Assembly (NCBI GenBank): GCA_037013495.1
Contig: CM072807.1
Span: 7,691,001-7,755,000, forward strand
Reading direction: 5' to 3'
Source of the DNA: Hippophae tibetana
Lineage: Eukaryota > Streptophyta > Magnoliopsida > Rosales > Elaeagnaceae
Length of the DNA: 64,000 bases
Below, one piece after another: positions 32,228 through 46,665 of this stretch. A program made the position numbers and the translations under genes. Position 1 is the stretch's first letter; every line of letters begins with the position of its first letter. Below the pieces are notes generated by a model. The model was not told the origin of the DNA, ran no database searches, and saw only the letters and a program-made list of their open reading frames with translations.

Positions 32228-34216
32228 CTATTTTTATATTGTGACATATATAATTTTTTTACAAGATAATTCAGACTTGTTGGTCAATTAATTGATGTTG
32301 ATTTAGTCCTTACTCTCTAAACATCATATGCATGAACGTTAGGCTTGATTATTTTATGGTTACAAATATATTTTAAGTAAAAAGTAACTATAGAGAAAAT
32401 TAGAGATAGAAAAATATGTATAACATATTAAATGAGTTAAGATGTTTGGTGAAGTTTATATAATTGATCAATAGGGTTAGAGAAAACACATACCCTAACT
32501 CAAGACAAAACAAAATGGACATTGTAGAATGTGTGTGGATGAGATTAGATATGATGTATAAAGAGATTCAAGTGGCATCAAAGAAAAATATTTTTTATTT
32601 TCACAACTTTATACATTAACCTACATATTATAATTTAATTTTTTTAATAAATAGTATTACAATTATTTTATTATTTTATAAGTATATTTAATTAACAGTG
32701 AATACATAACATTATAACAATAAATATATCTACTTAGCTTTAAATGAGGATAATATTCTTTGATTTGTTTTACATAGATAAAACATTTTATTAACCAAAT
32801 AAAAAATATTAGGTTTAGAAAAAAAAAAGAATCATTAGACAAACACCCAAAAAACATGAACCCTAAAAATAAGCAACAAACATCATCATCCACTCTTTAA
32901 GAAGATATTATAATTCAAATATTATGAAATATTATAAGTTAATTTACACACAAAATTTAATATCTTAAAATGAAGAATACAAAAAATCCACAAAAGACCA
33001 TCAATCATAAGCTTAACATTGAAGATTTGAAGAACAATAAAAAGTTTCATCAAAAATTATATTGAAGATGAGCCCATCTAACTTTTTTTGTTGTTGAAAA
33101 ACTCACATATAAACTTAAGCCTACAATAATGAAATACCAACAAAGTGAACTTTCATTTAAAACTTGATAATATATGCCACACAAATAACTTAAACATAAT
33201 GATACACTAAATCTTATTAAAAAGACACATTAATGTTAACAAAAATAAAAAAAACAACACAAATTAAAGAAAAGAGGGATTATTGGAAAGAGAATCCTCC
33301 GGAGGAACTCTTTCTTCAATAATAAATAAGGAATGGTGGTGTGTGTTGAAGGAGGTAATGGGTAGAAAAAAAAAAGAACAAAATGGAAATGAGAGTGCAC
33401 TAAGGATGAAAAAATCGACAATATCGTCAATTTTTTCTTGACAATATCTTTTTTTATATATTCTGATATTAAAACGTGACATTCGTATCTTTTGATAAAA
33501 TTATCGTGAAATTATCAAGAATATCATTAAAATGTTGCTCAAATATCGTTGTTGCTAAAATGTCACAAATATTGTAAATATTATTGTCAAAATGTCCTTA
33601 AAATATCGTAAAATATTACTAAAACTCTTATTCTTTCTCATCAATCATTTCAATTCAATTTTTTAATCACTTTTACAAAAGAAAATATATTCATTTTTTC
33701 TTGTTTGTAACATATTTTTTATACATATGAAATGAATATATAAAAATATTAATTATTATAATTGATTACAAATTAGATTTAAAACTCATACGAACTACTT
33801 AGCATAAAAGAAAACACGTCACCAATTATAAAACAATACAAAATAGTTGAGACTTATATAGCTATTATGACTTTGTAGATTACATCTCCAAGATAAAGTT
33901 TTTGGTAGTAATGAGTTTAATGTTTAGTAATTTTTTTATTTATTTCATTGGGTTTGATATTTAATAATTGTCGTAGTCATTACATGCATGTTTTATTTTA
34001 TACTATTTTATATTAATATTATAACATGTATATTGCATTGAAAGGTAAGGCTTGATAAAATTTATTTTCATAATGTTGAAATTTATATATTTATAATAAT
34101 TAATACAATTAGATAATTTATTTAATTATTCTAAACCTTTTAACTACTTATTTCTACACTATTTAACAAAAATATATTTTATTATATGATATTTTAATTA
34201 ATTTGTCAATTCATTC

Positions 34217-34237
34217 ATATATATATATATATATATT
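34217..34237 (+). repeat. (AT)n microsatellite
   Basis: About ten AT units in AT-rich spacer. Confidence 0.9.
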
Positions 34238-35399
34238 ATTTTATTGTTTTTTTAATTTTTTTTTTGTTTTGAGTAAACATATTTTTATAACAATGAACGT
34301 TAAGAGTTATTATAAATATATTATCGAACTTTTATTCGTTAATTTTATAATATTAAATTAGTGTAAAAAATATAAAATATCCCTACACATATGCACACGA
34401 ATCACCCTCCGGCGAGTCCACTAAAAAATTACTCTCTTTTTATTGTTTTCTCCTAAAAGTTCAAATATTTCTTCAACTTTTTTTTTTTTTACTTTTTCTC
34501 TCTCTATTACTTTCTCAGGATCCTCTATTCTCTTTCTAAAAAAGTTTTGGACGGCTAAAAAATGAGAGTTTTGACAAAGAAGAGCTTGCAATTACAATTT
34601 AAACCAATTTCTCTTAGTGTTGAAGGAAATATTTTTTCTTTCAACTTTGTTTCTTCAAGTTCACCTTCTTATATATCTTTCTATGTAATTTTTTCTAATG
34701 TAAAAGAAAAAAATATGCAAAATGCTCTAAGTTAGACTTTCACAAATAGTGAATATGATGTGTGGAGATTAATTTTTTAAACAAAAATAGAAAAAAATAG
34801 TTGTTGTAAAAAATAAAAAGAGAAAAAAAAATACGGGTAAATTAGTTAATTTGTATAAATTGTTGATATTATTGCTTCAAGAATTTTTCCATTTTTGAAT
34901 CGCATGAGTCAGAAATATTATCGCATGAGTCATGAATCGATTGATGTGATATGCAACCTGCATCCATTCGACGCTGTATGAATCCACACCGTCGTCCCTT
35001 CCATGAATGTAATTAAAAAAATTATTTCTCATCTAATCTTAATTTGTTGTTTACTTTTTAATTATTTTTCTTGTAATTATTTAACTTCACTTGTGCGTAA
35101 TTAATCAGGTGCAACATATTTATCTTATAATTTTATAAAAATGTAAGTTTGGATTTTGATATAAAAATAATTATTTTAATTTTATAAATTATATGTCATA
35201 TTTTTTAATTTATAAATATTAATATATTTTTCATGTAATATAATTTAATTTTTAAATTATATTTAATATAAAATAATTAATTATACATATATTAATTATC
35301 TTTTAATATTAAAATTAAAAATTAAAAATTTCTATAATAATTAATTCTATATGAATAAATTTAAAATACATAAATTATTTTAATGAAAATTTAAAAAAA

Positions 35400-37130
35400 A
35401 GATAAATTATGATTACAAAATCATCTATTATTATAACATTAGGAGAAATTTTTTTTTTTTTATAAATATGAGTTAAATTTTAATTAATATAAAAATATTT
35501 TATTATATTTATTAATATTTATTTTTTATTAGAATAATAAAATGAAAACAAAAAAATTCATAAAATATTTAATTTTTGTATGTAATATTTGATTCTATGT
35601 GAAATAGTTAATGAAATTAATAATTAAAAAAAATGAAATAATTCATAAATTTTATAATAATTATATATTATTATAGAATTAAATAAAAAATTAAATTTCT
35701 ACTAAATATGTACTAAATTATTATAAGGATCAATATATTTCCTAATATAAAATAATCGAACTAAAATTTAATTTTAAATAATTTAATTTTTAAATTATAT
35801 TTTAAGAAATTATTTATTATATGTATTATTTATTGTTCAAAAGTGGAACTAGAAAGGAAAAGCAAAAAAAAATTAAAATACTTGATTCTAAATGAAAATA
35901 TTTAAATTTATAAAGTGACTATTAGTATAAATTTAAAAAGAAAAAAAAATGAAAAGACTCATAATTATTATGATAATTACTTATTATTATAAAATTAAAC
36001 ATTATATTAATATGTGTTGAATTAATTAATTTTTTAAATTATATCTTGTGTAAAAATAATTACTTATATGTATCAATAATTATCATTTAGTATAACATTA
36101 AAAGTATTAAATCAAAAGATCATCTTTATATGAGAAAAATTAATGAAATTGATAATTAAGAAGAAAATGAAAAAGATTTATGAATATTATAATAATTATA
36201 CTGTAAGTATAAGTGTACTTTATAATATAATATAATTCAACAATAATTTATTTTCTAAATATATTTAATATAAAAAATAATTAATTATATGTATTTGTTA
36301 TCTTTTAATTTCGAAATTAAAAGGAAAAAAATAAAATGATCATAACATTATTAATTCAATGGGAATAATTTAAAATTTATAAATCCTTGTATCGTGGATA
36401 TTTAAAAGAAAAGAAATCAAAACACTCATAATCATTATAATAATTGTTTGTTATTACAAGAAAAAAAAAGTAAATCAAAAGTCTAATAAATATGTGTTAA
36501 ATTTTAATTTATTTTTTAAATTATATTTAATGCAATGAGTTAAATAATTTTCTTTTACTAGAATAATAAAATAGAAAATCAAAAAACTATTAACATATTT
36601 GGCTTTTTATGAAATATTTGATTATATGAGAAATAGTGAATTAAATTGACAATTAAAAAGAAAATAAAAATACTCATAAATATTATAATAATTGTATATT
36701 ATTATGAAATTAAAAGAGAAAATTAAATTTCTACTAAATATGTGCAAAATTAGTGTACTTAAAAAGTTCTACCGTAAATATCAATATATTTCTTCATATA
36801 ATATAAACAAGTTATAATTTATTTTTAAAATTATATTTAGTGTAAAATATAATTGATTATAAATATTAATTATCTTTTAGTGGATGAATTAAAAGGAAAA
36901 TCGAAAAACTCTTAAAAATAATTAATTATATGTGATTAAATTTATGTTTTATAATTTTTCTCTTAGTGAAAATTTGAAAAGAAAAAATTAAAAGAATCAT
37001 AATCATTATAATAATTATTTATTATTATAAAATTAAAATAAAAAACTAAAAGTCTCATAAATATTTGATTCTACGTGAAAGAGTTGATAAAATTGATAAT
37101 TATAAAGAATACTAAAAGAATTATAAAAAT
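35400..37130 (+). repeat. Degenerate tandem duplication with ~1.03-kb period
   Basis: Landmarks recur in the same order about 1.03 kb apart: AGAATAATAAAAT at 35531 and 36560; TTAAATTTCTACTAAATATG at 35691 and 36723; TTATTATTATAAAATTAAA at 35981 and 37019. Spacing drifts from 1,029 to 1,038 bp, as expected from small indels. A weaker sub-period of about half that length is suggested by repeated CATAAT(C/T)ATTATAATAATT blocks. No coding capacity. Confidence 0.65.
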
Positions 37131-38640
37131 AGACACTTTTTAGTTGTTTTTATAAGTTACCGTGAGTTTGATATTTTTAGAATTTTAATGATTTTCATAT
37201 ATATATTATTTTTATTTTAAATGTAATGTATTTAGATATTAAAATATATATGTTGTAGAAAAACAAAATGAGATAAAATAATTGTATGTGTTTATAGTGT
37301 AGTTTTAAATATATCATGTAGTTATATATCTAAGTATAAATTATAATGAGGTCATACTTTTAGGATTCTAATATTTTTCATATATATATATTATAGACAA
37401 GTAAAATGATATCAAAATAACTCTATATGTTTATACTTTAGTTTGAAATATATTGTGTAGTATGCACCTAAGTATTATTTATGATTTAGTTTTAAAGTTA
37501 TAAAAATAATTAAATATTATTTTTATCGTTTATGATTGTATACGTTTTAGTACGAGATTAATCATTATATATATATATATATTTGTTTTAAGTTATTTTT
37601 GACTCACTTTTTAATTTTGATTTTGAATTCTTTACTTTATGTATTTTTAATTTTTTAAGTTGATAATGTCACGTAAATAAGATAAGTAAAATCTCATAAA
37701 TTTAATACAATAAAAAAATAAATATCTATTTATTATGCATTTTAAATTATAATATATTATGATTAATTGTAATATTTTAAATTAAATTTATTGAGTTATA
37801 ATACACATTTTATTTACTACTTGAAAGGATAAATTAACAAAAATACTATCAATTTATTGCATTCAATGAATTATTTTCGTTTGGTTTGTATAAGTCAATT
37901 ATTCTATTTGTTTTATTCGTAACATTCTATTAATATTCATGGGATGACAGAGGTAGATTTAAAAAAATTCAAATTATGAAATAGTAGATTTGGACAATTT
38001 AATTATACAGTTAAGTAGTATATTTAAAATAATAATTTATTTTAAAATATAAAATTTAATTATCTTAAGTATGATATGGTAGATTGAAATTAACCGAATG
38101 ATAAAAATGAAAAATATAATAACTGTGTGATATTAATAAGATAAAAAAAATAATTCAATAATATAAATATAATAATTAAATAATGTTTTGTAGTTTTACT
38201 CCTGAAAAAATTAACGGTGTGTAATTCAACGTCGACAGTAAAACTACAAAGCTTCTTGACGATGATAAAAAGAAAAAAAAAAAAAAAAAACGTTTTGTCA
38301 TAAAAATACTATGCCTTTGAAATGAAATAAAATACTTAGACTTCACCCCGATTTTTCATCGATAAAAATGGGATGAAACTTAACAGGTTAAACTTAACTA
38401 TTTATTTATAAACTTTAAAATTTTCTTTTAATTCTTTAATTTTTAAAACTTGTTTGTAAAATTTTAAGTTTTATAATTTATACTTAAAATTTAAATTTTT
38501 TTACATATATATTCTAAAATTTTGAATCAAAAATATATATTGTAATAATTAAATTATGATATGTTATTATTTATACCGTATATTTTTAAAATTTTAAATA
38601 TTAAATAATATAAATTAAAATAAATAATAATATTATCAAA

Positions 38641-41576
38641 ATAAAAATATATAAAAGTTTCATTTTACCTCCTAATATTACTTAATATTACTGTCACAAC
38701 TTCTAGAAATCAATAAAATATTTAATTGTGATTAATAGAATTACTATAATTTTTTTAGTGTAAAAGTATTAATATAACTGTAATTTAAAGTTTATATTTA
38801 TAATTTAATAATTAAATATTTTTAAAATTAGAATCTTTGTCATTAGGATAGAACAAAGATGATATTTTTTTAATGAGTTTTAAGACTTTTAAAGTCTAAT
38901 AACCGACAACATAATGCGTCACCCATGTGTACATTTACACAAATTTTATCTTAAATAATGGGATGGCCCAATGGTAAAGAAGTGTACTGTGAGTGTTAAA
39001 AGTTATAGAGGTTGAAGAAGGTGGTACTGATAGGTATGTATTAATTTCGGCTACCAAATCTTTGCCGTCCACTAGTGTTTGCCAATTTAATAGAGAGGTA
39101 AAATTTCTATGGGTGACAGCATCAGTCAATTTCAATATGACATGTCAAGCAACATAATATGTATTTATCCCTTTATTATTACGGATCTTAAATATTTGTA
39201 TGCCACAATAAAATAAAATATTGATAATAGCAAACAACCAAATGACACACACATATAGTGGTTGATGATTCGTACCTAATTTCATCTTTATAGATAAAAA
39301 GGTGTTGGAAGAATAGCAATGGGTGAATTCGTAATTAATTGGGATTGTTTTATTGGTTGAGTAATATTTGAGTAATGTTTTAATATTATTTCTTAAATTT
39401 ACAAATTAAAAAAACAATACATTAAAATTTATAATAATAACACTAAGAGTAATATTAAACGACTTATAATTAAATAAGTATATATAGTTATAATTTTATC
39501 GGATAATGTTTAATATGAAATAATATATCATAATTTTTAAAAATAATAAAAATGTATAAATTAAATTTTAAAAATATTATTTTTATTACTTTCAAAATTA
39601 TTTATGAATTGCTTCTAAATATTCAAAGAAAATCCTAAATGGAGTTCACTTTTAGTCGTACTCTTTTTGGTTCGAGGGCTTCTGTGTCTAAAAGAGTATT
39701 CAAACTAAAGGAGTTAGATCGATTTGAAATATAAAAACACACGTAAACGGTTAAATTTTATTTTTATTAAAAATGCATTGGTTATTATATAATTCAAATA
39801 AGACTGTGTATCTAAAAAAAAAAAGTTGATAATAATATTATACTTTTAGTTATTAATTTATTATGAAGTTAATTTAAATTGGGTTTTGGATTAATTATCA
39901 AAAAAACATAACAAAAAATAAAAAATCAAATAATCAAATCATAATAATTGATAATAAATAATGATATATATATTAATGGGAATATATTCACAACTAGTTT
40001 AAGTTTAACTAGTTCTATAGTAAATCAAAATTAATTTCTAAGTTCTAACCAAAAAATTACAAGTTTACTAATTCTATTAATATTTATACTATTAACCAAA
40101 CTATGATTATGACTTTTATATTTATATCATTTATTACATTATGGTATAAAAAGATAATGATTAAAATATACAAGATTAAATCTGATAATAATCTTTAACC
40201 TATGTATTTGATGACTCTATGAAAATAGAGTTATTAGTACAATTTGTTTATAGAGATAATTAAATAAATTTGAAAAATTATTTAATTATTTATCTTCATT
40301 AAATAACATACATAGTTTTTAGGCAGAGATGTATGATTCTTACATATGTGATCCATAATTGATTAACTTAATGAGCAGTATGTAATTTAATTGACATAAG
40401 AATGTGATTAAGTTAATTATTATATGATGTGTAGTTTACTTAATAGATAAATACATGATAGATTTGATTAAATTGATAATGTAATTAATTGATAATTATA
40501 TTGGAGAGAATTTTAGTGATTCATGTTTAGAAAATTAGAAGATTAAGTATTTATAGATATTTTCTCATATATTTTCTTAGTTATCAAATATGATTTAATT
40601 ATTTATTGTTATTTATTTTTAGTTCTTTTAATTTTGCTTTCTTAAATATAAAAATACAAACAAAATTGATTTTGATTTTTTGTTTTAAAAATTAGAAACT
40701 AATAACATAATCTCCATGGGAACGAAATTTTTTTTATCATTATTTTACTTATTACGATACATATACTTATGTATTCATTGCACATACTTTGTATGTGGTG
40801 ATAAGTATTCAATTTCAATTGTAATTAGAAATCATAAATTTTTACTTTGATAACATGAATTAACAATTTCGTATCAAACTCACGATTTAAGGATAAAATA
40901 CATGTAATAAACTAAATAAATAAATAAATTATTTTAATTGATAACATGCAAGGTTTTAATATTCAAATATAGAATTAAACATATTAAAAATTTAAAAATT
41001 TAAACTTAAATAATTCATGAAATAAAATTAATTAAATCATAATTTATAACTTGAAAATTACATATAATTACAATAGTTAGTTAGACATATAATTAATCAA
41101 ATTCATAAAAATAACTAAATACTTCATAATAAATAAAAGAAGGAAAAAAACAAGAATTTTATTTGTTGGTGAATAAGTGAATTCAAAGGAATCAATTGCA
41201 TCAATCTTTGACCTTGTTTTTTAATCTTTCTTCAAAAATCTTGTAAATTTTTTGAATTCTCTTAATATTTTTATAATTTTGCTATTGTCAATCATTTAAT
41301 GTGATGTTATTTGAGTATTTATATGAAAAAAATTTAAGTTTAGAGTTCAAATTAAATTTAGAGCATTAGATAATAAAGAAATGGATGCAAATTCGATAAG
41401 TCATATGTGATCAAACCATGTTCAAATGCGAAATCTATGCACAACATGCTCTTGATGTGGTCAAAGGAGAGTTCACAATGCATTATACACAAGGAACAAA
41501 CAAAGTAGTTCGAGCGACAAGAACATAGGGCCCACATGGTAGCGTGGTATGACTGGCACGTGGTATATGAGTGGAG
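38641..41576. other. AT-rich gene-free region with a possible SINE
   Basis: Holds a SINE-like A box near 38964 and otherwise no recognisable gene or terminal repeat. 41380-41576 is less AT-rich but has no family match that I can name. Confidence 0.5.
38955..39090 (+). mobile_element. Possible degenerate tRNA-derived SINE
   Basis: TGGCCCAATGGTA (38964-38976) is a good tRNA-type A box. About 32 bp later GAGGTTGAAGAAGG stands where the B box should be, but with the central CRA core damaged. No tail or target duplication was identified. It could be chance. Confidence 0.35.
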
Positions 41577-41579
41577 TTA

Positions 41580-41977
41580 AGGGTGTCTATAAATCGGCCT
41601 GAATCAGACCAAATCGTAAAATCAGATCGAACTAGACCTGACCGAACGGTTTTACAAATCAAACGATCCGGTCCGATTTGTATTTATTAAAACTATTTTT
41701 CAAACGGTCCAATCTGATTTAAATCGGTCGAATTAGACCGGACCGATTTAATAAATATATTAAAAATTTCACATTATTTCTCATTAAATGTGTCTAAAAA
41801 CCGAACCAAACTAGGCTAGACCGAACCAGACTGAACTGTTTTATAAATCAAACGATCTGGTCCGGTTTGTAATAATTAAAACCATTTCAAACGATCCGAT
41901 CCGAGTAATATAAAACGCTCTGATCCGGTTAAATATTTTAACCCAAAATCGGACCAGACCAATCCGGTGGACACCCT
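41580..41977 (+). mobile_element. Non-autonomous TIR element (MITE-like), best copy
   Basis: 398 bp with no coding capacity, bounded by AGGGTGTC at the left and GACACCCT at the right, and flanked on both sides by TTA (41577-41579 and 41978-41980). The interior is rich in ATCGGTCCG-type words in both orientations, so the RNA or single strand could fold. TTA flanks would suit a PIF/Harbinger origin, whereas the AGGGTGTC ends resemble hAT ends, including those of the decayed hAT at 30606. The superfamily is left open. Confidence 0.7.
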
Positions 41978-43284
41978 TTATGAGGAGGCATCCCTTCTCC
42001 CGAAATTACGGGGCTATTTTGCCGAGTGGAGCTATGCCCTGATTGGATTGAGTTTTCTAAGCTTATCCATATGTTGTTATAAATGAATCCACTTTTTCTT
42101 AAAAAAATCAATTTTTTTTTCAAAAAAATCAATTTTTTTTCATAAAAATCCCAACAAATTTAAAAAAATATAAAATAATTTTAACATATAATAAATATAA
42201 ATATAAATGAATTGATATTTAAAAATAAAATAAATATAAATGAAATAATATTTAAAAATATGTATAAAATAATACTCATTATAATTTATCATTTAAATAA
42301 TAAAGAATAAAAGGTTTATTATTTAGCTTCGAATGGATGAAAAGCTTTTAATTTTATTAAATAAGTAAAAAGAAAAATCGTTAGTGTAATTTTGACAAAC
42401 ACATGGAAGCTTACAAAGAAGAATACAATCGGCACTATCACGAGAATAATAAGAATAATGTTTTTGTTTTACTACGCATGTTAATTTTTATTTATTATGT
42501 TTTGTAATTAAATTTTTTGATTTTGATGTATTACAATTTTAAAAATTAATAAACTTTTTTTTTTAACATTTCTCATAATAATGATGGCCAATACCTTGAT
42601 TAATGTTTGCATAGCAGTGAATTGATGAAGCTAATCTAGGGTAAGAGTACAAATTAATGACTTTCCTTCAAATGATAGTAAGTATAACGTTTCCTTCAAG
42701 TGATAGTACGTATAATGTTTTAAGTTATGAGGTCGGCAAGTCGCTTTATCTTTTTTTTTTTTAAAGATTAATAATATGTAAAAGATAAATAAATTACTGT
42801 TTGATTACTCAATAAGTAGCCTTACTTTGATTACTATGTTAAGAAACTAAATGTGTTGTCACATCCATGATTTTAATATAACTTGTTAAAAAAATTATAA
42901 TATTAATTGTTTAATTTTAAGAATTTTTTTTCTTTGATGGATTCAATTTTAGGGCTTGATCGTTTTAAGACGAAGAAATTAACTCAAACAATCTATCTAA
43001 GCAAGTCAATACTTACAAATCTTTAACTAAAATGGAAGAGAGTTTGACCATAATCTAGCTCATTTTGGTTATATAAGTTTATTTTAAAAATATTTATATT
43101 AAATGATAATATTTTTATAGTTATTAAAAATATATTTAAATAATAACATATTTTATTTTTAAAAAATATAGTTAAAAAATAATATTTATACTAATATTTT
43201 TTAAATAAAATTATAAATATTTGTTATTTATTAATTTGTTATTTTATTTTATTTTTTAAAAATATAAATTATCCTGCTTATGAT

Positions 43285-43775
43285 AGGATAATAATTATAA
43301 CCATCTCACACTAATTTTTGATACATTAGAATAATAATCGTTAGTTATAAATAGATAGTTGTTTTCCCACGATTTTACCATAATTTTTATTTTTATATTT
43401 ATTTACAAATATATTTAGTCTAAAAGATTATGTATTATCATAATTATTATTTTATTACATTATTTAAAATATTAACATTAATTTTTTTCTTTTAACTATT
43501 TACCATATATTTATAAGTAAAATAAAAAATTAAAAAATAATAATGAATAAAATTATCTAATTATTTAAAATGTTGTATATTTTATTATTAAAAGATATTT
43601 TTTAAGTAATTATATATACATAAAAAATATTAATATATGTTCGGTTTTGTTTAATCATAACTTTAATATTATATGTCTTATCGATTATGATTATTTTTAG
43701 AAAACAAATTTTAAATTTTTATAAATAACTATAATTTTAATTATCTACGATTAAAATATGCATTGTTAACTCATA
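43285..43775 (+). repeat. Dispersed repeat, copy 2 (partner at 20670-21120)
   Basis: Same orientation and block order as the partner. Begins with CTAATTTTTGATACATTAGA, equivalent to CTAATTTTGAATACATTTAG in copy 1, and ends near GATTAAAATATGCATTGTTAA. Confidence 0.55.
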
Positions 43776-45845
43776 AACTAATTAATCTCAGCTATTTAAA
43801 AGTTAATTGAACTAAATTTAATTAACATAAAATTTAAATAAATTAAATTGAAATAAAAATCACGCCGACAACGTTTAATTTATTTCACACATTTGGTTTA
43901 TATCTTAAGGAAGATTGAAGAAGTTTGTGATCACATTTTTGTTCTTCAAACGAGAATAGAAACATATAATATATAATCAAGCAATCAACATATATGCTCG
44001 CAAAGAACATTCCATTTTATTTTTTTTAATGAAAATATATTAAAAAATTATTAACTAATATCTTTAATATTAATTCTCACAACTCTTAATTCAATATGAA
44101 GATATTTTTATTATTATTAAAAAATTTAAAAATATTTTTTAAAATAAATTCTCAAAAATTCTTTTTACCATTTTAGTATTAACGAGGAGCTATAGTAGCA
44201 CTAGCAACTAAAAACTCCAAATTTTTTTTGTGCTTATAATATATAGCAATTATTTTAATCAACCAATCTTGAATTTGATAAAAATATAAAATAAGAAAAA
44301 AAATATCTGAAAACTATTAAAGGGCATAAAGATTTTAGCATTTTGTTTTGATTTTCATAGCTGACAGAATTTTGGTTATGATTAGATGTCTAGGCTTGGT
44401 GTTGGACTATATTATTGTTGTGTTCTTCACATTAACCCCGTGAAAAAGAAAAGAAAAACTCTTTCACATGGTGCTTGACATTTTGGATTTGTTCTACTTT
44501 TTTGTTATGACTGGATACTTAGTCCACCATCTTATGAGCCCAAGCCCACGGCTTAATGATGATAATGTTACCTTGAACCTAGCTAGATCAATATATACAA
44601 CACTTTTCTCAAACACCATCTAAATTAGCAATAAAATAGTGTGCTTGTTCTTTAGGAGAATGAGGCAATTATCTTAGACTATTGGTGGAAGGGTCCTAAT
44701 ATATTATCAAGATTTATTATATTTTTTAAAATATAATATTTCAACAAAAAATAAAAAATAAAAATAATTAGTTTATTCAATATTATTTTACATGTTATAA
44801 CTAATTAAAAAGTAAACAGTACATTCTATTTGACTCTTGATTTTCTTATTTTTTTTTAAAAAAGTTAGTTTTCTTATGTAAAGAAAAAAAATACAAACTA
44901 TACATGAAATAATTTAAAAATTTTAAGTAATAAATTTCATGAAATTATTTTATCTTTAATTTATTTTTAATATTATCTCCCTTATTCTCAACTAATTTAA
45001 TTATTTTAAAAAATTATATTTTAACTTTTTTATTTTATTATATATATATATTTATTTTATTTAGAAATAAATCACGCTTACAATTTTAAACTTTTTATTT
45101 TACTTCAAAAATTTTCCAAAAATATTTGTTATTATCTTGTTAAATCTCATTTATGATACAATTCAAAAGCAAGTTGTAATTTTTTCTTTACAATATTTAT
45201 TTTTCATATTATTTTATAACAAAATTGAATATCTCTACTTACTCATAGTTTTTTTTAAATTTATTACGTTTTTATTTTCTTTATATATCAACTTAAAACA
45301 AGAAATCAATCCTTAGTAAATTTTTATCTTTTAATATTTATATAATTTTAAGCTCCTCACCTAATTATTATTTTTGTACTCGACTAAAAATATGTTTATT
45401 ACTTGTGTCGTAATATCTAAATAAATTGCTTTGAATAAAAGATAATAAAAGTATATTATGTTTGGAAAAAGTACAATTTAATTCCTTCGTTATTTGTTGG
45501 GTTATCTTTTTAAAAAAATAATACTAAAATTTATCTAAAAAATTTATAACAAATTTTTAAGGATAAATATTTTAAAAATTATTTTTTATTCACAATTATA
45601 TTATAATTAATGGAATTAAGGTCTACATAGTCACCAAAATTTTAATAAGAATACTTTAATCTTGTTTCTTTTAAAAAAGAATATAAGTGTAATTCTATAA
45701 TTTTTAAAAGAAATTAATCTATTTTAAATTTTTTTAAGGATAAAATTAAATTTCACTTAAAAATAAAAATAAAAATACTTTATTTACTTTCTAAAAAATA
45801 TTATCTCTCATTTTATTATTTTATTTTATTTATATATTTTTAATT

Positions 45846-45880
45846 TATTTATATTTATATTTATATTTATATTTATATTA
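45846..45880 (+). repeat. (TTTATA)n hexanucleotide repeat
   Basis: Five to six TTTATA units in AT-rich spacer. Confidence 0.88.
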
Positions 45881-46665
45881 AAATTATAAATTTATTTTTA
45901 TTTTTAAAATTATTTAAATTTGTAAATTATAAGAGAAAAATAATATTTTTAATAAAAAAACAAAAAAATTGAGAGAAAATTAAATAAATAAATTATTTTT
46001 TATTTATGAATAAATTCTCTCTTTTTTTGAACTTTTTTATTTTTTTAATAAAAGAAAATAAGTTTTTTATAAAATGCTAATCTTAACCCCCCAAAAAAAT
46101 TTGAATGGAATATTTTATATGAATTTTGATAACTCTTTTAAAAGAGATAATGATATTATACTGTCATATACCTAACAAATTAAAGTATAATTTTGTCAAA
46201 ATGAATCCACTACTCTTTATTCTTATTTACTATAAAAAAAACATTTAACACCGGATTTTATCATTCATTCGCTTCAGACCTCCCAACCCTTGAGCCGCCT
46301 TGCAATAAGCTCTAGGATTTGATCCCTAATTACCGATCAGATTTTGAGTTGTATAAAAGAAACACTATCTAGCATTGAAGATATTTAGGGTAATACCAAT
46401 ATCACTTCATAAATAAGAAGCTTTAAAGAGAAAGCTTCCTTGAAAGCTAGCTTCAGATGACTTCTGCCAAACGTTGCTATATTTACAAATTGGTTCAATA
46501 TGATTTTCACCAAAACCTCTCAAACTTAACTATAAACTAAAAGATAAATGCAATTGCTTGAAAACTCAGAAAGAACCAAGAATAAATAGTATCTTCTTAA
46601 GTTCTTATGACTTCTAGATAAATTGCTTTTCACTCATAGCTTACATACAAACAAAGAGACCACTT

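Larger units (their letters stand above)
30841..38640. other. AT-rich gene-free region
   Basis: No gene recognised. It contains long AT microsatellites, a patch at 31600-31720 of lower AT content, an ATATCG-rich patch at 33400-33610, a pyrimidine-rich stretch at 34400-34700 that resembles an untranslated leader but has no frame behind it, and the ~1.03-kb repeat at 35400-37130. Confidence 0.55.
41981..46265. other. AT-rich gene-free region
   Basis: No gene recognised. Includes the second copy of a dispersed repeat (43285-43775) and a hexanucleotide microsatellite at 45846. 44330-44640 is somewhat less AT-rich, without a usable frame. Confidence 0.55.

Noticed and set aside
46265-46340. A third intron-like SINE (GGATCAAATCC on the minus strand)
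   Set aside because: The B-box-like core is present, but no A box lies at the right distance and no tail is visible.
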